Position numbers and translations under genes: made by a program. Positions 1-4,378 of a stretch of DNA of 7,261 nucleotides are shown here, in pieces (the stretch's first letter is position 1; every line of letters begins with the position of its first letter). Where the stretch lies: positions 1-7,261 of the forward strand of contig JAGQYU010000189.1 in the NCBI GenBank assembly GCA_020435885.1, written 5' to 3'. The notes under the pieces were generated by a model that saw only the letters and a program-made list of their open reading frames with translations, made no database searches and was not told the origin of the DNA. The DNA is from Flavobacteriaceae bacterium (GTDB lineage Bacteria; Bacteroidota; Bacteroidia; Flavobacteriales; Flavobacteriaceae).

Positions 1-27
1 TGCTCTATCCAGCTGAGCTACGCGACC
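1..27 (-). tRNA. tRNA, 5' part only (truncated by window edge)
   Basis: Read on the minus strand, these 27 bases give a 7-nt acceptor 5' strand (GGTCGCG), U8-A9, and a complete D-arm (GCTC, loop AGCTGGATA, GAGC) followed by A26. The anticodon, variable and T-arms lie beyond the left edge, so the amino acid cannot be read from this window. The acceptor sequence would suit an arginine tRNA, but that is a guess. A well-formed promoter sits 22 bp upstream, which supports a functional gene. Confidence 0.88.
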
Positions 28-48
28 CCTTTTTGAATAAAAGTGGTG

Positions 49-80
49 CAAATATAAAATGACAGGAATTATAAAACAAA
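49..80 (-). promoter_or_regulatory. Bacteroidetes-type promoter of the tRNA
   Basis: On the minus strand there is a perfect -7 element TATATTTG (TAnnTTTG, 49-56) and a -33 TTTG (77-80), separated by 20 bp. This matches the consensus of the Bacteroidetes housekeeping sigma factor. The predicted start near 43 leaves a leader of about 16 nt before the mature tRNA end at 27. Confidence 0.65.
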
Positions 81-180
81 ATAAATTAAGACAAATTTAT
101 TATAATACATACCTAATTTTTTTGAGTAAGTTTATATTGGGTATGTCTACAGGTATATTTCGAAAGAAGATATCTATAAA

Positions 181-630
181 TTAATTGCTCAAAGCAAGCT
201 TATTATTCTCTTCTTTTTTCGTTATTACTTTTTTGATTAATACAAAAATTTCTTTTTTAGTTGTTTTGTAACTTTCTAGAAAATCAAACATTTCCTTTTC
301 ATACATTTGATGTGTATGTAAGTAATTTTTATTAGAAGTAACACTTGATGTTTTAATTAATCCATCTAAAATAACCTCATGATCTTTAATAGAGTTCAAT
401 AAAATTTTTGAATTCTTTTTAGCTGAACTTACTCTTTTTGAAATTTCTTTAACCTTCTTTTCAAAACCTAATTGAACACAATCAATATATCTACAACTAA
501 GCAAGTTTTCTAAAAATTTAATCTCATCATTTATAAACTTTATTTCTGATATCCAATTTTTTGAATCACTATGAAGTTCTTCTTTACTTTTTTCTCTACC
601 AAACCAATCTTTTTTAATTTTAGTTTTCAT
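181..630 (-). CDS. hypothetical lysine-rich coiled-coil protein, 149 aa
   Basis: I do not recognise a family. The protein is soluble, very rich in Lys and Glu, and predicted mainly helical with heptad-like Ile/Leu spacing; residues about 25-45 and 55-90 look like coiled-coil stretches. It has no signal peptide, membrane segment or catalytic motif. Cysteines occur at 46 and 51. ATG at 628-630 is the first start after the hsp20 terminator. No convincing TAnnTTTG promoter or TGAT-N4-ATCA operator lies in the 70 bp upstream, so it may depend on read-through from hsp20, or on a promoter I cannot see. No clear terminator follows; a 7-bp inverted repeat (107-113 / 140-146) lacks a T-tract. It is even more AT-rich than its neighbours. 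It is a real gene judging by ORF length and protein-like composition, but function is unknown. Confidence 0.7.
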   Translation of the reverse strand: MKTKIKKDWFGREKSKEELHSDSKNWISEIKFINDEIKFLENLLSCRYIDCVQLGFEKKVKEISKRVSSAKKNSKILLNSIKDHEVILDGLIKTSSVTSNKNYLHTHQMYEKEMFDFLESYKTTKKEIFVLIKKVITKKEENNKLALSN

Positions 631-653
631 ATCATTAAATTTATAGGTGTCTT

Positions 654-687
654 AAAAAAAGAACAGGAAGCAGTTAAAGCCTCCTGT
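654..687 (-). terminator. intrinsic terminator of hsp20
   Basis: On the minus strand ACAGGAGGC and GCTTCCTGT (663-671 / 679-687) form a 9-bp stem with one G-U pair and a 7-nt loop. A T-rich tail follows, given by the A-run at 654-660. It starts 14 bp after the hsp20 stop codon. A T-run on the other side (687-693) means it could also act on the plus strand. Confidence 0.75.
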
Positions 688-700
688 TTTTTTAAATTTG

Positions 701-1147
701 TTAACTTACTTCAATAACTTTTTTGGGTAATGTTTTGGCTTCTTCTTTTTTCAAAAGTTTAAACCTGAGGATGCCATCTTCGTAATTGGCTTTTACTTTT
801 TTGTCAATATCAATTGATTCTGGCAATCTCATTGATCTTCTGAAAGAGTTATAGCTAAATTCTTTACGCAAATAACCTTCATCTTCTTCTTTTCTTTCGT
901 TGGTTCTTTCTGCTGATATATGAAGGCCGCTGTTATCTATCGTAATGTTAAAATCTTTTTTTGAAAAACCAGGAGCTGCTAACTCAATCTCAAGGTCTTC
1001 ATTATGTTCTTTAACGTTCATTGCAGGCATTAAACTGTCTTTCACAAAGAAATCGTCATTCAAAATGTCCTCTGCATCTAACCAATTGGATAATACAGAT
1101 TTGGTCCATGGGAACCTAAAAGGATCGTTAAATTTAATTAGTGACAT
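701..1147 (-). CDS. small heat-shock protein, Hsp20/alpha-crystallin family
   Basis: ATP-independent holdase chaperone that binds unfolding proteins as large oligomers in the cytoplasm. The 148-aa length is typical. A hydrophobic N-terminal arm (residues 1-39, rich in Phe and Trp) precedes the alpha-crystallin domain (about 40-135). That domain holds the hallmark near its end, A120-x3-D-G-I-L127, corresponding to the family's AxxxnGvL, and the conserved A58-P-G-F61 turn. The C-terminal tail carries the I-x-V anchor (I145-E-V147) used in oligomer assembly. ATG at 1145-1147 begins MSLIKF, normal for flavobacterial Hsp20. It is transcribed divergently from the DUF2267 gene. A FNR-like palindrome at 1220-1231 and a TAACTTTA -7 element lie upstream, so control by the CRP/FNR-type regulator in this window is inferred. 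I see no HrcA/CIRCE element. Confidence 0.96.
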   Translation of the reverse strand: MSLIKFNDPFRFPWTKSVLSNWLDAEDILNDDFFVKDSLMPAMNVKEHNEDLEIELAAPGFSKKDFNITIDNSGLHISAERTNERKEEDEGYLRKEFSYNSFRRSMRLPESIDIDKKVKANYEDGILRFKLLKKEEAKTLPKKVIEVS

Positions 1148-1187
1148 AGCATTAATTTTTTAGAGTTATTATTTTGATTTTGACTAT

Positions 1188-1232
1188 TAAAGTTATAGCA
1201 TTTTTACAGCGATACGCAATGATAAATATCAA
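1188..1232 (-). promoter_or_regulatory. hsp20 promoter with FNR-like operator
   Basis: Operator TGAT-AAAT-ATCA (1220-1231) sits inside a longer CAATGATAAATATCAATT. On the minus strand the -7-like element TAACTTTA (1188-1195; consensus TAnnTTTG with the final G changed to A) begins 30.5 bp from the operator centre. This puts the operator close to -41.5 for a start near 1183, the class II activator position. No -33 TTTG is evident, as expected for an activator-dependent promoter. The leader would be about 36 nt. Confidence 0.6.
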
Positions 1233-1275
1233 TTTTAAGTTATTTTAACAGTGTTAAAATTTTCTGATATATAAG

Positions 1276-1324
1276 GCAATATGATAGATATCATTGCCAA
1301 GAATTATAATAGCAGATAACTTAA
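1276..1324 (+). promoter_or_regulatory. DUF2267 gene promoter with FNR-like operator
   Basis: Operator TGAT-AGAT-ATCA (1282-1293) has almost palindromic flanks: GGCAAT at 1275-1280 on the left and TTGCC at 1294-1298 on the right, offset by one base. A degenerate -7 element TAACTTAA (1317-1324) begins 29.5 bp after the operator centre, the spacing seen at the other promoters. The leader to ATG 1405 would be about 75 nt and contains a weak GGCAT/ATGCT hairpin near 1341-1360. The -7 match is the poorest of the set. Confidence 0.5.
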
Positions 1325-1404
1325 TTGTCTAAATTCAGTAATGGCATAAAGCCGATGCTAAGACTGTAAAAGCAAACAAGTTCTAACCTTAAAAAGATTG
1401 CATT

Positions 1405-1851
1405 ATGTCACTAAATTTTAATCAGTTTGCTTCCGAAGCAAACCAATTTATAAAAGAATATGCTGAGAAGTTACATTTAGAAGAAAACCCTGAAAAAGCA
1501 GGTAGAATTTTATCATCCATTCTACATGGTTTACGTGAAATTATTTCAACAGAAGAATCATTACAACTTATTGCACAGTTTCCAATGTTTTTAAAAGCTG
1601 TTTATGTTAATGGTTGGTCTACAAAAAAGAAAACTAAAGTTAAAAGCATGGATGAGTTTATAGACCTTGTAAGGAGGTTTGATGGTACAACATCTATCTA
1701 TGATTTTGAATCTGATGATATAGCCGAAAATTATATTCATGTAACATTTTTAATGCTTAGAAGATATGTTTCTTTAGGCGAGTTGGAAGATATTAGAACA
1801 GAATTGCCAAGAGACCTTAAATCTATGGTGTATGACAGTATAATGTTTTGA
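1405..1851 (+). CDS. DUF2267 family protein
   Basis: Cytoplasmic all-helical protein of unknown biochemical role, 148 aa. It shows the two-fold internal repeat typical of DUF2267. The first half runs about 5-70, with G33-R-I-L then A57-Q-F-P-M-F-L63. The second runs about 82-146, with the corresponding E133-L-P-R-D-L-K139 near the end. Members often sit beside Hsp20, universal stress and other stress genes, as here. ATG 1405-1407 is the first in-frame start; no Shine-Dalgarno is visible. It is transcribed toward the hibernation factor gene and shares a bidirectional terminator with it. An operator of the FNR-like class lies upstream, so co-expression with hsp20 is likely. It has no membrane segment or signal peptide. 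The family assignment is from remembered sequence pattern, not a search. Confidence 0.82.
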   Translation: MSLNFNQFASEANQFIKEYAEKLHLEENPEKAGRILSSILHGLREIISTEESLQLIAQFPMFLKAVYVNGWSTKKKTKVKSMDEFIDLVRRFDGTTSIYDFESDDIAENYIHVTFLMLRRYVSLGELEDIRTELPRDLKSMVYDSIMF

Positions 1852-1899
1852 TTTTAAGGAAGTTAAAAGCCGAATAGAGTAGTAGTTTAATTTAAAAAT

Positions 1900-1927
1900 A
1901 AATGGCTGTTTTAAAACAGCCATTTTT
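1900..1927. terminator. bidirectional terminator between convergent genes
   Basis: Bases 1900-1925 form a perfect 26-bp palindrome (half-site AAATGGCTGTTTT). A T-run follows on the plus strand (1923-1927) and a T-rich stretch on the minus strand (TATTTTTAAA beyond 1900). It ends the DUF2267 gene (stop at 1851) and the hibernation factor gene (stop at 1929) from opposite sides. Confidence 0.85.
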
Positions 1928-1928
1928 G

Positions 1929-2231
1929 TTATAGGTGAGGTCTCATCTCACTTTTTCTTTTCTTTAATTGTTTTTCCAGATCTTTTATAGTGTTGTCTGT
2001 TGCCAATTCATAGTTATCTTCATTAGAGGAAGCAAAAATTCTTGGACCTGGCAAGCTTAGTTGTATTTCACATATTTTTCCTTTTCCTTTTGGATCATTT
2101 TCAAATTTGTAAGTTACTTCAGCTTTAATTATCCAATCATATCTTTTTGAGAGTTTTACTAATTTTTTTTGAACGAAACCTTCCATGTATTCGCTGGTCT
2201 GCATTTTTAAAAATTGAATGTTAACTTTCAT
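1929..2231 (-). CDS. hpf: short HPF/RaiA-type ribosome hibernation factor
   Basis: Binds the 30S subunit between head and body, at the mRNA and tRNA sites, and stores ribosomes in an inactive form during starvation or energy limitation. At 100 aa it is the short form: one S30AE/HPF domain with the beta-alpha-beta-beta-beta-alpha order and no C-terminal dimerisation domain. Typical features are the N-terminal strand MKVNIQF, the helix around 13-30 ending K-L-S-K-R-Y31, and the basic C-terminal helix (about 72-97) with L-E-K-Q-L-K-K-R-K, which contacts rRNA in known structures. ATG at 2229-2231 follows a leader of about 18 nt. Upstream is the best palindrome of the set (2282-2299), so its expression is probably tied to the kinase/regulator system here. 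Short HPF proteins generally support 100S ribosome dimers together with other factors; whether this one does cannot be seen. Confidence 0.92.
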   Translation of the reverse strand: MKVNIQFLKMQTSEYMEGFVQKKLVKLSKRYDWIIKAEVTYKFENDPKGKGKICEIQLSLPGPRIFASSNEDNYELATDNTIKDLEKQLKKRKSEMRPHL

Positions 2232-2253
2232 AATTATTGTATTTTGTTTTATA

Positions 2254-2299
2254 TAAATTTATCATAATTTATAGATAACTTCAATGATAATTATCATTG
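2254..2299 (-). promoter_or_regulatory. hpf promoter with perfect FNR-like palindrome
   Basis: CAATGATAATTATCATTG (2282-2299) is a perfect 18-bp palindrome containing TGAT-AATT-ATCA (2285-2296). The minus-strand -7-like element TAAATTTA (2254-2261) begins 29.5 bp from its centre, placing the operator near -41.5 for a start around 2249. This is the clearest single example of the arrangement. Confidence 0.68.
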
Positions 2300-2313
2300 G
2301 AAAGAGATTATGT

Positions 2314-2348
2314 AAAAAAGCCAGATTAATAATATTTAATCTGGCTTT
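2314..2348 (-). terminator. intrinsic terminator of the DUF302 gene
   Basis: A 13-bp stem (2317-2329 / 2336-2348, around GCCAGATTAA) with a 6-nt loop is followed on the minus strand by a run of Ts from the A-run at 2314-2319. It lies 24 bp after the DUF302 stop codon and just before the hpf operator, separating the two transcription units. Confidence 0.85.
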
Positions 2349-2371
2349 AGAGTGGCATTTTAAAAGTGGTT

Positions 2372-2761
2372 TTATAAGCTTTCAATAACGTTTTTTAATT
2401 TGGTGTTAACCTCTGTGGCTATAAACCCTAAAGCTTCATTTTTGATGGCTTTCATAGATTCGATCGGGTTAACGGCAGAAACCTCTATAGTACCATACAG
2501 TTTTTCCTGAACAATAATGTTACAAGGCAACATGGTTCCTATTTTATCTTCGTTTTGCAACGCTTTATAGGCAAAGGGAGCATTACAGGCTCCTAAAATT
2601 TTATAATTGTAGAAATCGACATCCAGTTTTTTCCTTAAAGTGGCCTTCATATCAATTTCCGTTAATACGCCAAAACCTTCTTTTTGAAGCTGTTCTGTTA
2701 CTTTTTGAATGGCTTCATCAAAGGTAATATTATGTAATTGAGTAGTATAATAGTAATTCAT
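2372..2761 (-). CDS. DUF302 family protein
   Basis: Small cytoplasmic protein, 129 aa, of the DUF302 family (PF03625 by pattern). Its molecular role is unknown; homologues often occur with sulfur, redox or stress genes. The family signature is clear: F14-D-E-A with helix 1, G29-F-G-V-L-T-E-I-D37, Y53-K-I-L-G-A-C-N60, A64-Y-K-A-L68, and G75-T-M-L-P-C-N81, then the strand G-T-I-E-V-S. Two conserved cysteines, C59 and C80, could be redox or metal ligands, which is inference. ATG at 2759-2761 is the only sensible start. No operator of the local class lies directly upstream; an intrinsic terminator occupies 2794-2833. Expression may come from TAATTTTA at 2781-2788, a -7-like element, or from read-through of the RNA region transcribed toward it. 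Confidence 0.9.
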   Translation of the reverse strand: MNYYYTTQLHNITFDEAIQKVTEQLQKEGFGVLTEIDMKATLRKKLDVDFYNYKILGACNAPFAYKALQNEDKIGTMLPCNIIVQEKLYGTIEVSAVNPIESMKAIKNEALGFIATEVNTKLKNVIESL

Positions 2762-2793
2762 TTTAGTTAAAATTTGTTTTTAAAATTAGGCAT

Positions 2794-2833
2794 AAAAAAA
2801 GAAACAGGAAAGTTTTTGGTGCATTCCTGTTTC
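2794..2833 (-). terminator. intrinsic terminator T3, 5' of the DUF302 gene
   Basis: A perfect 10-bp stem GAAACAGGAA / TTCCTGTTTC (2801-2810 / 2824-2833) with a 13-nt loop is followed on the minus strand by seven Ts (from 2794-2800). It lies only 32 bp before the DUF302 start codon, so it either ends an upstream RNA or attenuates the DUF302 transcript. Confidence 0.78.
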
Positions 2834-2978
2834 CTGTTGAAGAGTTTGTTTTGTTGTAGTAACATCAAAAAATTTCAATTTCTATTTACCGAACTTAATA
2901 TTTTATGAGGTTGCTCTGTTGTAAACCCTTCTGTGGCCTAATTAATTGACCTATTATAATTTCTCATAGCAATCGTCT

Positions 2979-3005
2979 AAAAACCGGGAGTTTTTAGGCT
3001 CCCGG
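2979..3005 (-). terminator. intrinsic terminator T2 in the noncoding region
   Basis: A GC-rich 7-bp stem CCGGGAG / CTCCCGG (2984-2990 / 2999-3005) has an 8-nt loop and is followed on the minus strand by TTTTT (2979-2983). In this AT-rich setting such a stem is conspicuous. The loop also holds TTTTT on the plus strand, but no plus-strand T-tail follows the stem. Confidence 0.78.
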
Positions 3006-3018
3006 CTTTCTGAAGAAC

Positions 3019-3091
3019 TTAAAATATCATTCATTTAGAATTGTTTTTACAACCTTTGATAAAGGAGTTTAATAAATGAATGATCTTTTAA
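3019..3091 (-). other. predicted three-way-junction RNA fold
   Basis: TTAAAA-T-ATCATTCATTT (3019-3036) is complementary to AAATGAATGAT-C-TTTTAA (3074-3091): 17 pairs and one mismatch. The enclosed 37 nt hold two further hairpins, TTGT/ACAA (3041-3044 / 3049-3052) and CCTTT/AAAGG (3053-3057 / 3061-3065). Together they form a closed three-way junction just upstream of terminator T2. I do not recognise it as a known riboswitch or RNA family. Confidence 0.4.
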
Positions 3092-3140
3092 ACTCGCCAC
3101 TTGTCTACTTTGTCCCTAAAACAACAATAGACCTTTGTTT

Positions 3141-3169
3141 AAAAAGGGACGTAATATCCATCACGTCCC
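3141..3169 (-). terminator. intrinsic terminator T1, end of the first candidate RNA
   Basis: A perfect 7-bp stem GGGACGT / ACGTCCC (3146-3152 / 3163-3169) with a 10-nt loop is followed on the minus strand by TTTTT (3141-3145). It lies about 190 nt from the predicted start near 3332, a typical small-RNA length. Confidence 0.75.
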
Positions 3170-3219
3170 AAACATGAAAAGATTAATTACATTCTACCAC
3201 TAAAATAGTTTTCATGTTT
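3170..3219 (-). other. 11-bp RNA stem covering a mini-ORF start
   Basis: AAACATGAAAA (3170-3180) and TTTTCATGTTT (3209-3219) are perfectly complementary and enclose a 28-nt loop. On the minus strand the 5' arm contains the ATG (3213-3215) of a 10-codon ORF, MKTILVVECN, which ends at 3183 inside the loop. The stem abuts terminator T1 directly. Whether the mini-ORF is translated is unknown. Confidence 0.45.
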
Positions 3220-3278
3220 TCTATTGCTAGAATCCCTTTTTAAAAACCATTTTAATACATTTTGTATCTTCTCATGCG

Positions 3279-3294
3279 CCTAAGTTTCCTTAGG
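3279..3294 (-). other. 5' hairpin with GAAA tetraloop
   Basis: On the minus strand CCTAAG-GAAA-CTTAGG is a perfect 6-bp stem capped by a GNRA tetraloop, about 40 nt from the predicted transcript start. Such loops are common in structured RNAs, which supports this region being transcribed from the minus strand rather than the plus strand, where the loop would be TTTC. Confidence 0.55.
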
Positions 3295-3336
3295 TCTTTT
3301 ATTTCATAATAACCAAAGAACTTAAATATTATGTAT

Positions 3337-3406
3337 CAAATTTATAAACCTTTTGAGAGAAAAAGCAATGATAAGAATCAACGAAAAACATGATAGAAAT
3401 CATTGC
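3337..3406 (-). promoter_or_regulatory. promoter with tandem FNR-like operators facing the noncoding region
   Basis: The minus-strand -7 element TAAATTTG (3337-3344) is a perfect TAnnTTTG. The proximal operator TGAT-AAGA-ATCA (3369-3380) is centred 30.5 bp upstream of it, near -41.5. A second operator TGAT-AGAA-ATCA (3391-3402) is centred exactly 22 bp further, about two helical turns, near -63.5. The outer arms form an inverted repeat GCAATGAT (3365-3372) / ATCATTGC (3399-3406). It lies 38 bp beyond the universal stress gene stop, so it cannot serve that gene. Confidence 0.68.
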
Positions 3407-3444
3407 GTTATTTTATAAATTGTTATATACGTATTTGGCGATTT

Positions 3445-4284
3445 TTATTCGTGTAAAACTAAAAAAGGCACTTCTGTGTGATAACTGATTTCCTCAACTC
3501 TTGGCTTAAATAATATTTGCTGAAACAGATTGAGGTTCTTAGCTATCATTATAATTAAGTTAATATCTCTACTTTCAACAAAACATTGTATACCTGCATC
3601 TATCTTGCTGTTTGTTATCCTGTGGAAGCTGTGTTTTTCATCCATAAAGAAATCATGCAGATATTCTTTATTTTCTTGTTGAAACTGGGTTAAACGTTCA
3701 TCCTTTTTGGTTATGTGCAATATTCGTATGGACGAGTCGAACATTTTAGAAAGTTCTGTGATACTGCTTAAAATTTTGTTCTGATAGAACAGATTGTAGT
3801 CGGTTGGAAATGCAATTTCTTTTGGGAATTTAAACTTGGCATTTTCAGGAACTACCAAAACAGGGCATTTAACTTTAGTGATAAGATCGCCTGTATTGGT
3901 ACCCACTACAGCCTCTTTTAATCCGCTGGCACCTTTAGTACCCATAATGATCATATCTATGCTCTTTTCATAAATATGCTTTCTTATGGCATCAATAAAA
4001 TAATCATTACTGGTTAAAACTGAAAAATTATGAAGCGGATTGTTTGATAGGGATTTTATCTTCTTTAAAAACCTAAGAAGTTTAGTTTTAGTTTCTTTAA
4101 CTAAGGTAGTATCAATAGTATCTATTGTTGGCAGCATTCCGGTATTGCTACCATTGTAATCAGAAATTGAAGTAACGTGCAACAAATAAAAATTGCATGT
4201 TTCATTAGTATAGAATTGCAATGCGTAAACAATGGAATTCCATGAGTTTTTTGAAAAGTCAGTAGGTACTAATATATTCTTCAT
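3445..4284 (-). CDS. universal stress protein, two tandem Usp domains
   Basis: Cytoplasmic UspA-superfamily protein, 279 aa, two domains, as is common in Bacteroidetes. Domain 1 (about 1-145) starts M-K-N-I-L-V-P-T-D9 and has the complete nucleotide-binding motif G115-x2-G118-x9-G128-T-N, so ATP binding is likely. Domain 2 (about 150-279) begins with K-E-I-A-F-P-T-D but has lost the glycine motif: the equivalent stretch reads I-A-K-N-L-N-L-F-Q-Q, so it probably does not bind ATP. I chose ATG at 4282-4284; a TTG codon directly before it (4285-4287) could add one residue, but the ATG gives the standard family N-terminus. It lies downstream of the regulator gene on the same strand, with its own operator and -7 element in the 94-bp gap. 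No terminator follows; the stop codon is 38 bp from the next operators. Role: persistence under energy or oxygen limitation, by family and context. Confidence 0.93.
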   Translation of the reverse strand: MKNILVPTDFSKNSWNSIVYALQFYTNETCNFYLLHVTSISDYNGSNTGMLPTIDTIDTTLVKETKTKLLRFLKKIKSLSNNPLHNFSVLTSNDYFIDAIRKHIYEKSIDMIIMGTKGASGLKEAVVGTNTGDLITKVKCPVLVVPENAKFKFPKEIAFPTDYNLFYQNKILSSITELSKMFDSSIRILHITKKDERLTQFQQENKEYLHDFFMDEKHSFHRITNSKIDAGIQCFVESRDINLIIMIAKNLNLFQQILFKPRVEEISYHTEVPFLVLHE

Positions 4285-4310
4285 CAAGTCTAACTGATAA
4301 CAATTTTCAC

Positions 4311-4355
4311 CAAAATTAGACTTTGCGGTTAGTCAATCAAATGATATATATCATT
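4311..4355 (-). promoter_or_regulatory. universal stress gene promoter with FNR-like operator
   Basis: AATGATATATATCATT (4340-4355) is a perfect 16-bp palindrome with TGAT-ATAT-ATCA at 4342-4353. The minus-strand -7 element TAATTTTG (4311-4318) is a perfect TAnnTTTG and begins 29.5 bp from the operator centre. The predicted start near 4306 leaves a leader of about 21 nt. It lies 24 bp after the regulator stop codon, with no terminator between, so the gene may be read both from here and from the kinase/regulator operon. Confidence 0.68.
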
Positions 4356-4378
4356 CGATATTATATTTAGAAATAGGC

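Larger units (their letters stand above)
2762..3336 (-). ncRNA. candidate structured noncoding transcript(s), or long leader of the DUF302 gene
   Basis: No protein gene of useful length is present on either strand of 2762-3444. A promoter with tandem operators points into this region (start near 3332, minus strand). Going downstream the RNA would contain a 6-bp hairpin with a GAAA loop (3279-3294), a small ATACA/TGTAT hairpin (3255-3267), an 11-bp stem (3170-3180 / 3209-3219), terminator T1 (3141-3169), an 18-bp stem with one mismatch closing two small hairpins (3019-3091), terminator T2 (2979-3005) and terminator T3 (2794-2833). The simplest reading is an RNA of about 190 nt ending at T1, with read-through or further RNAs behind it. 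An alternative is a 570-nt leader of the DUF302 gene. In 2834-2978 I see nothing convincing apart from one copy of a repeated GAACTTAA motif. Confidence 0.45.

Noticed and set aside
107..146. 7-bp inverted repeat ACATACC/GGTATGT after the orphan gene
   Set aside because: The loop is 26 nt and no T-tract follows, so it is not a convincing terminator.
945..1163. Plus-strand ORF of 72 codons opposite hsp20
   Set aside because: It lies wholly antisense to a well-supported Hsp20 gene and its protein has no recognisable character.
2794..3407. CRISPR array or mobile element in the repeat-rich gap
   Set aside because: The repeats are few, unevenly spaced and mostly inverted; there are no regular spacers, transposase remnants or target duplications.
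4285..4287. TTG as start codon of the universal stress protein
   Set aside because: The next codon is ATG and gives the standard family N-terminus MKNILVPTDFS; TTG would only add one residue.
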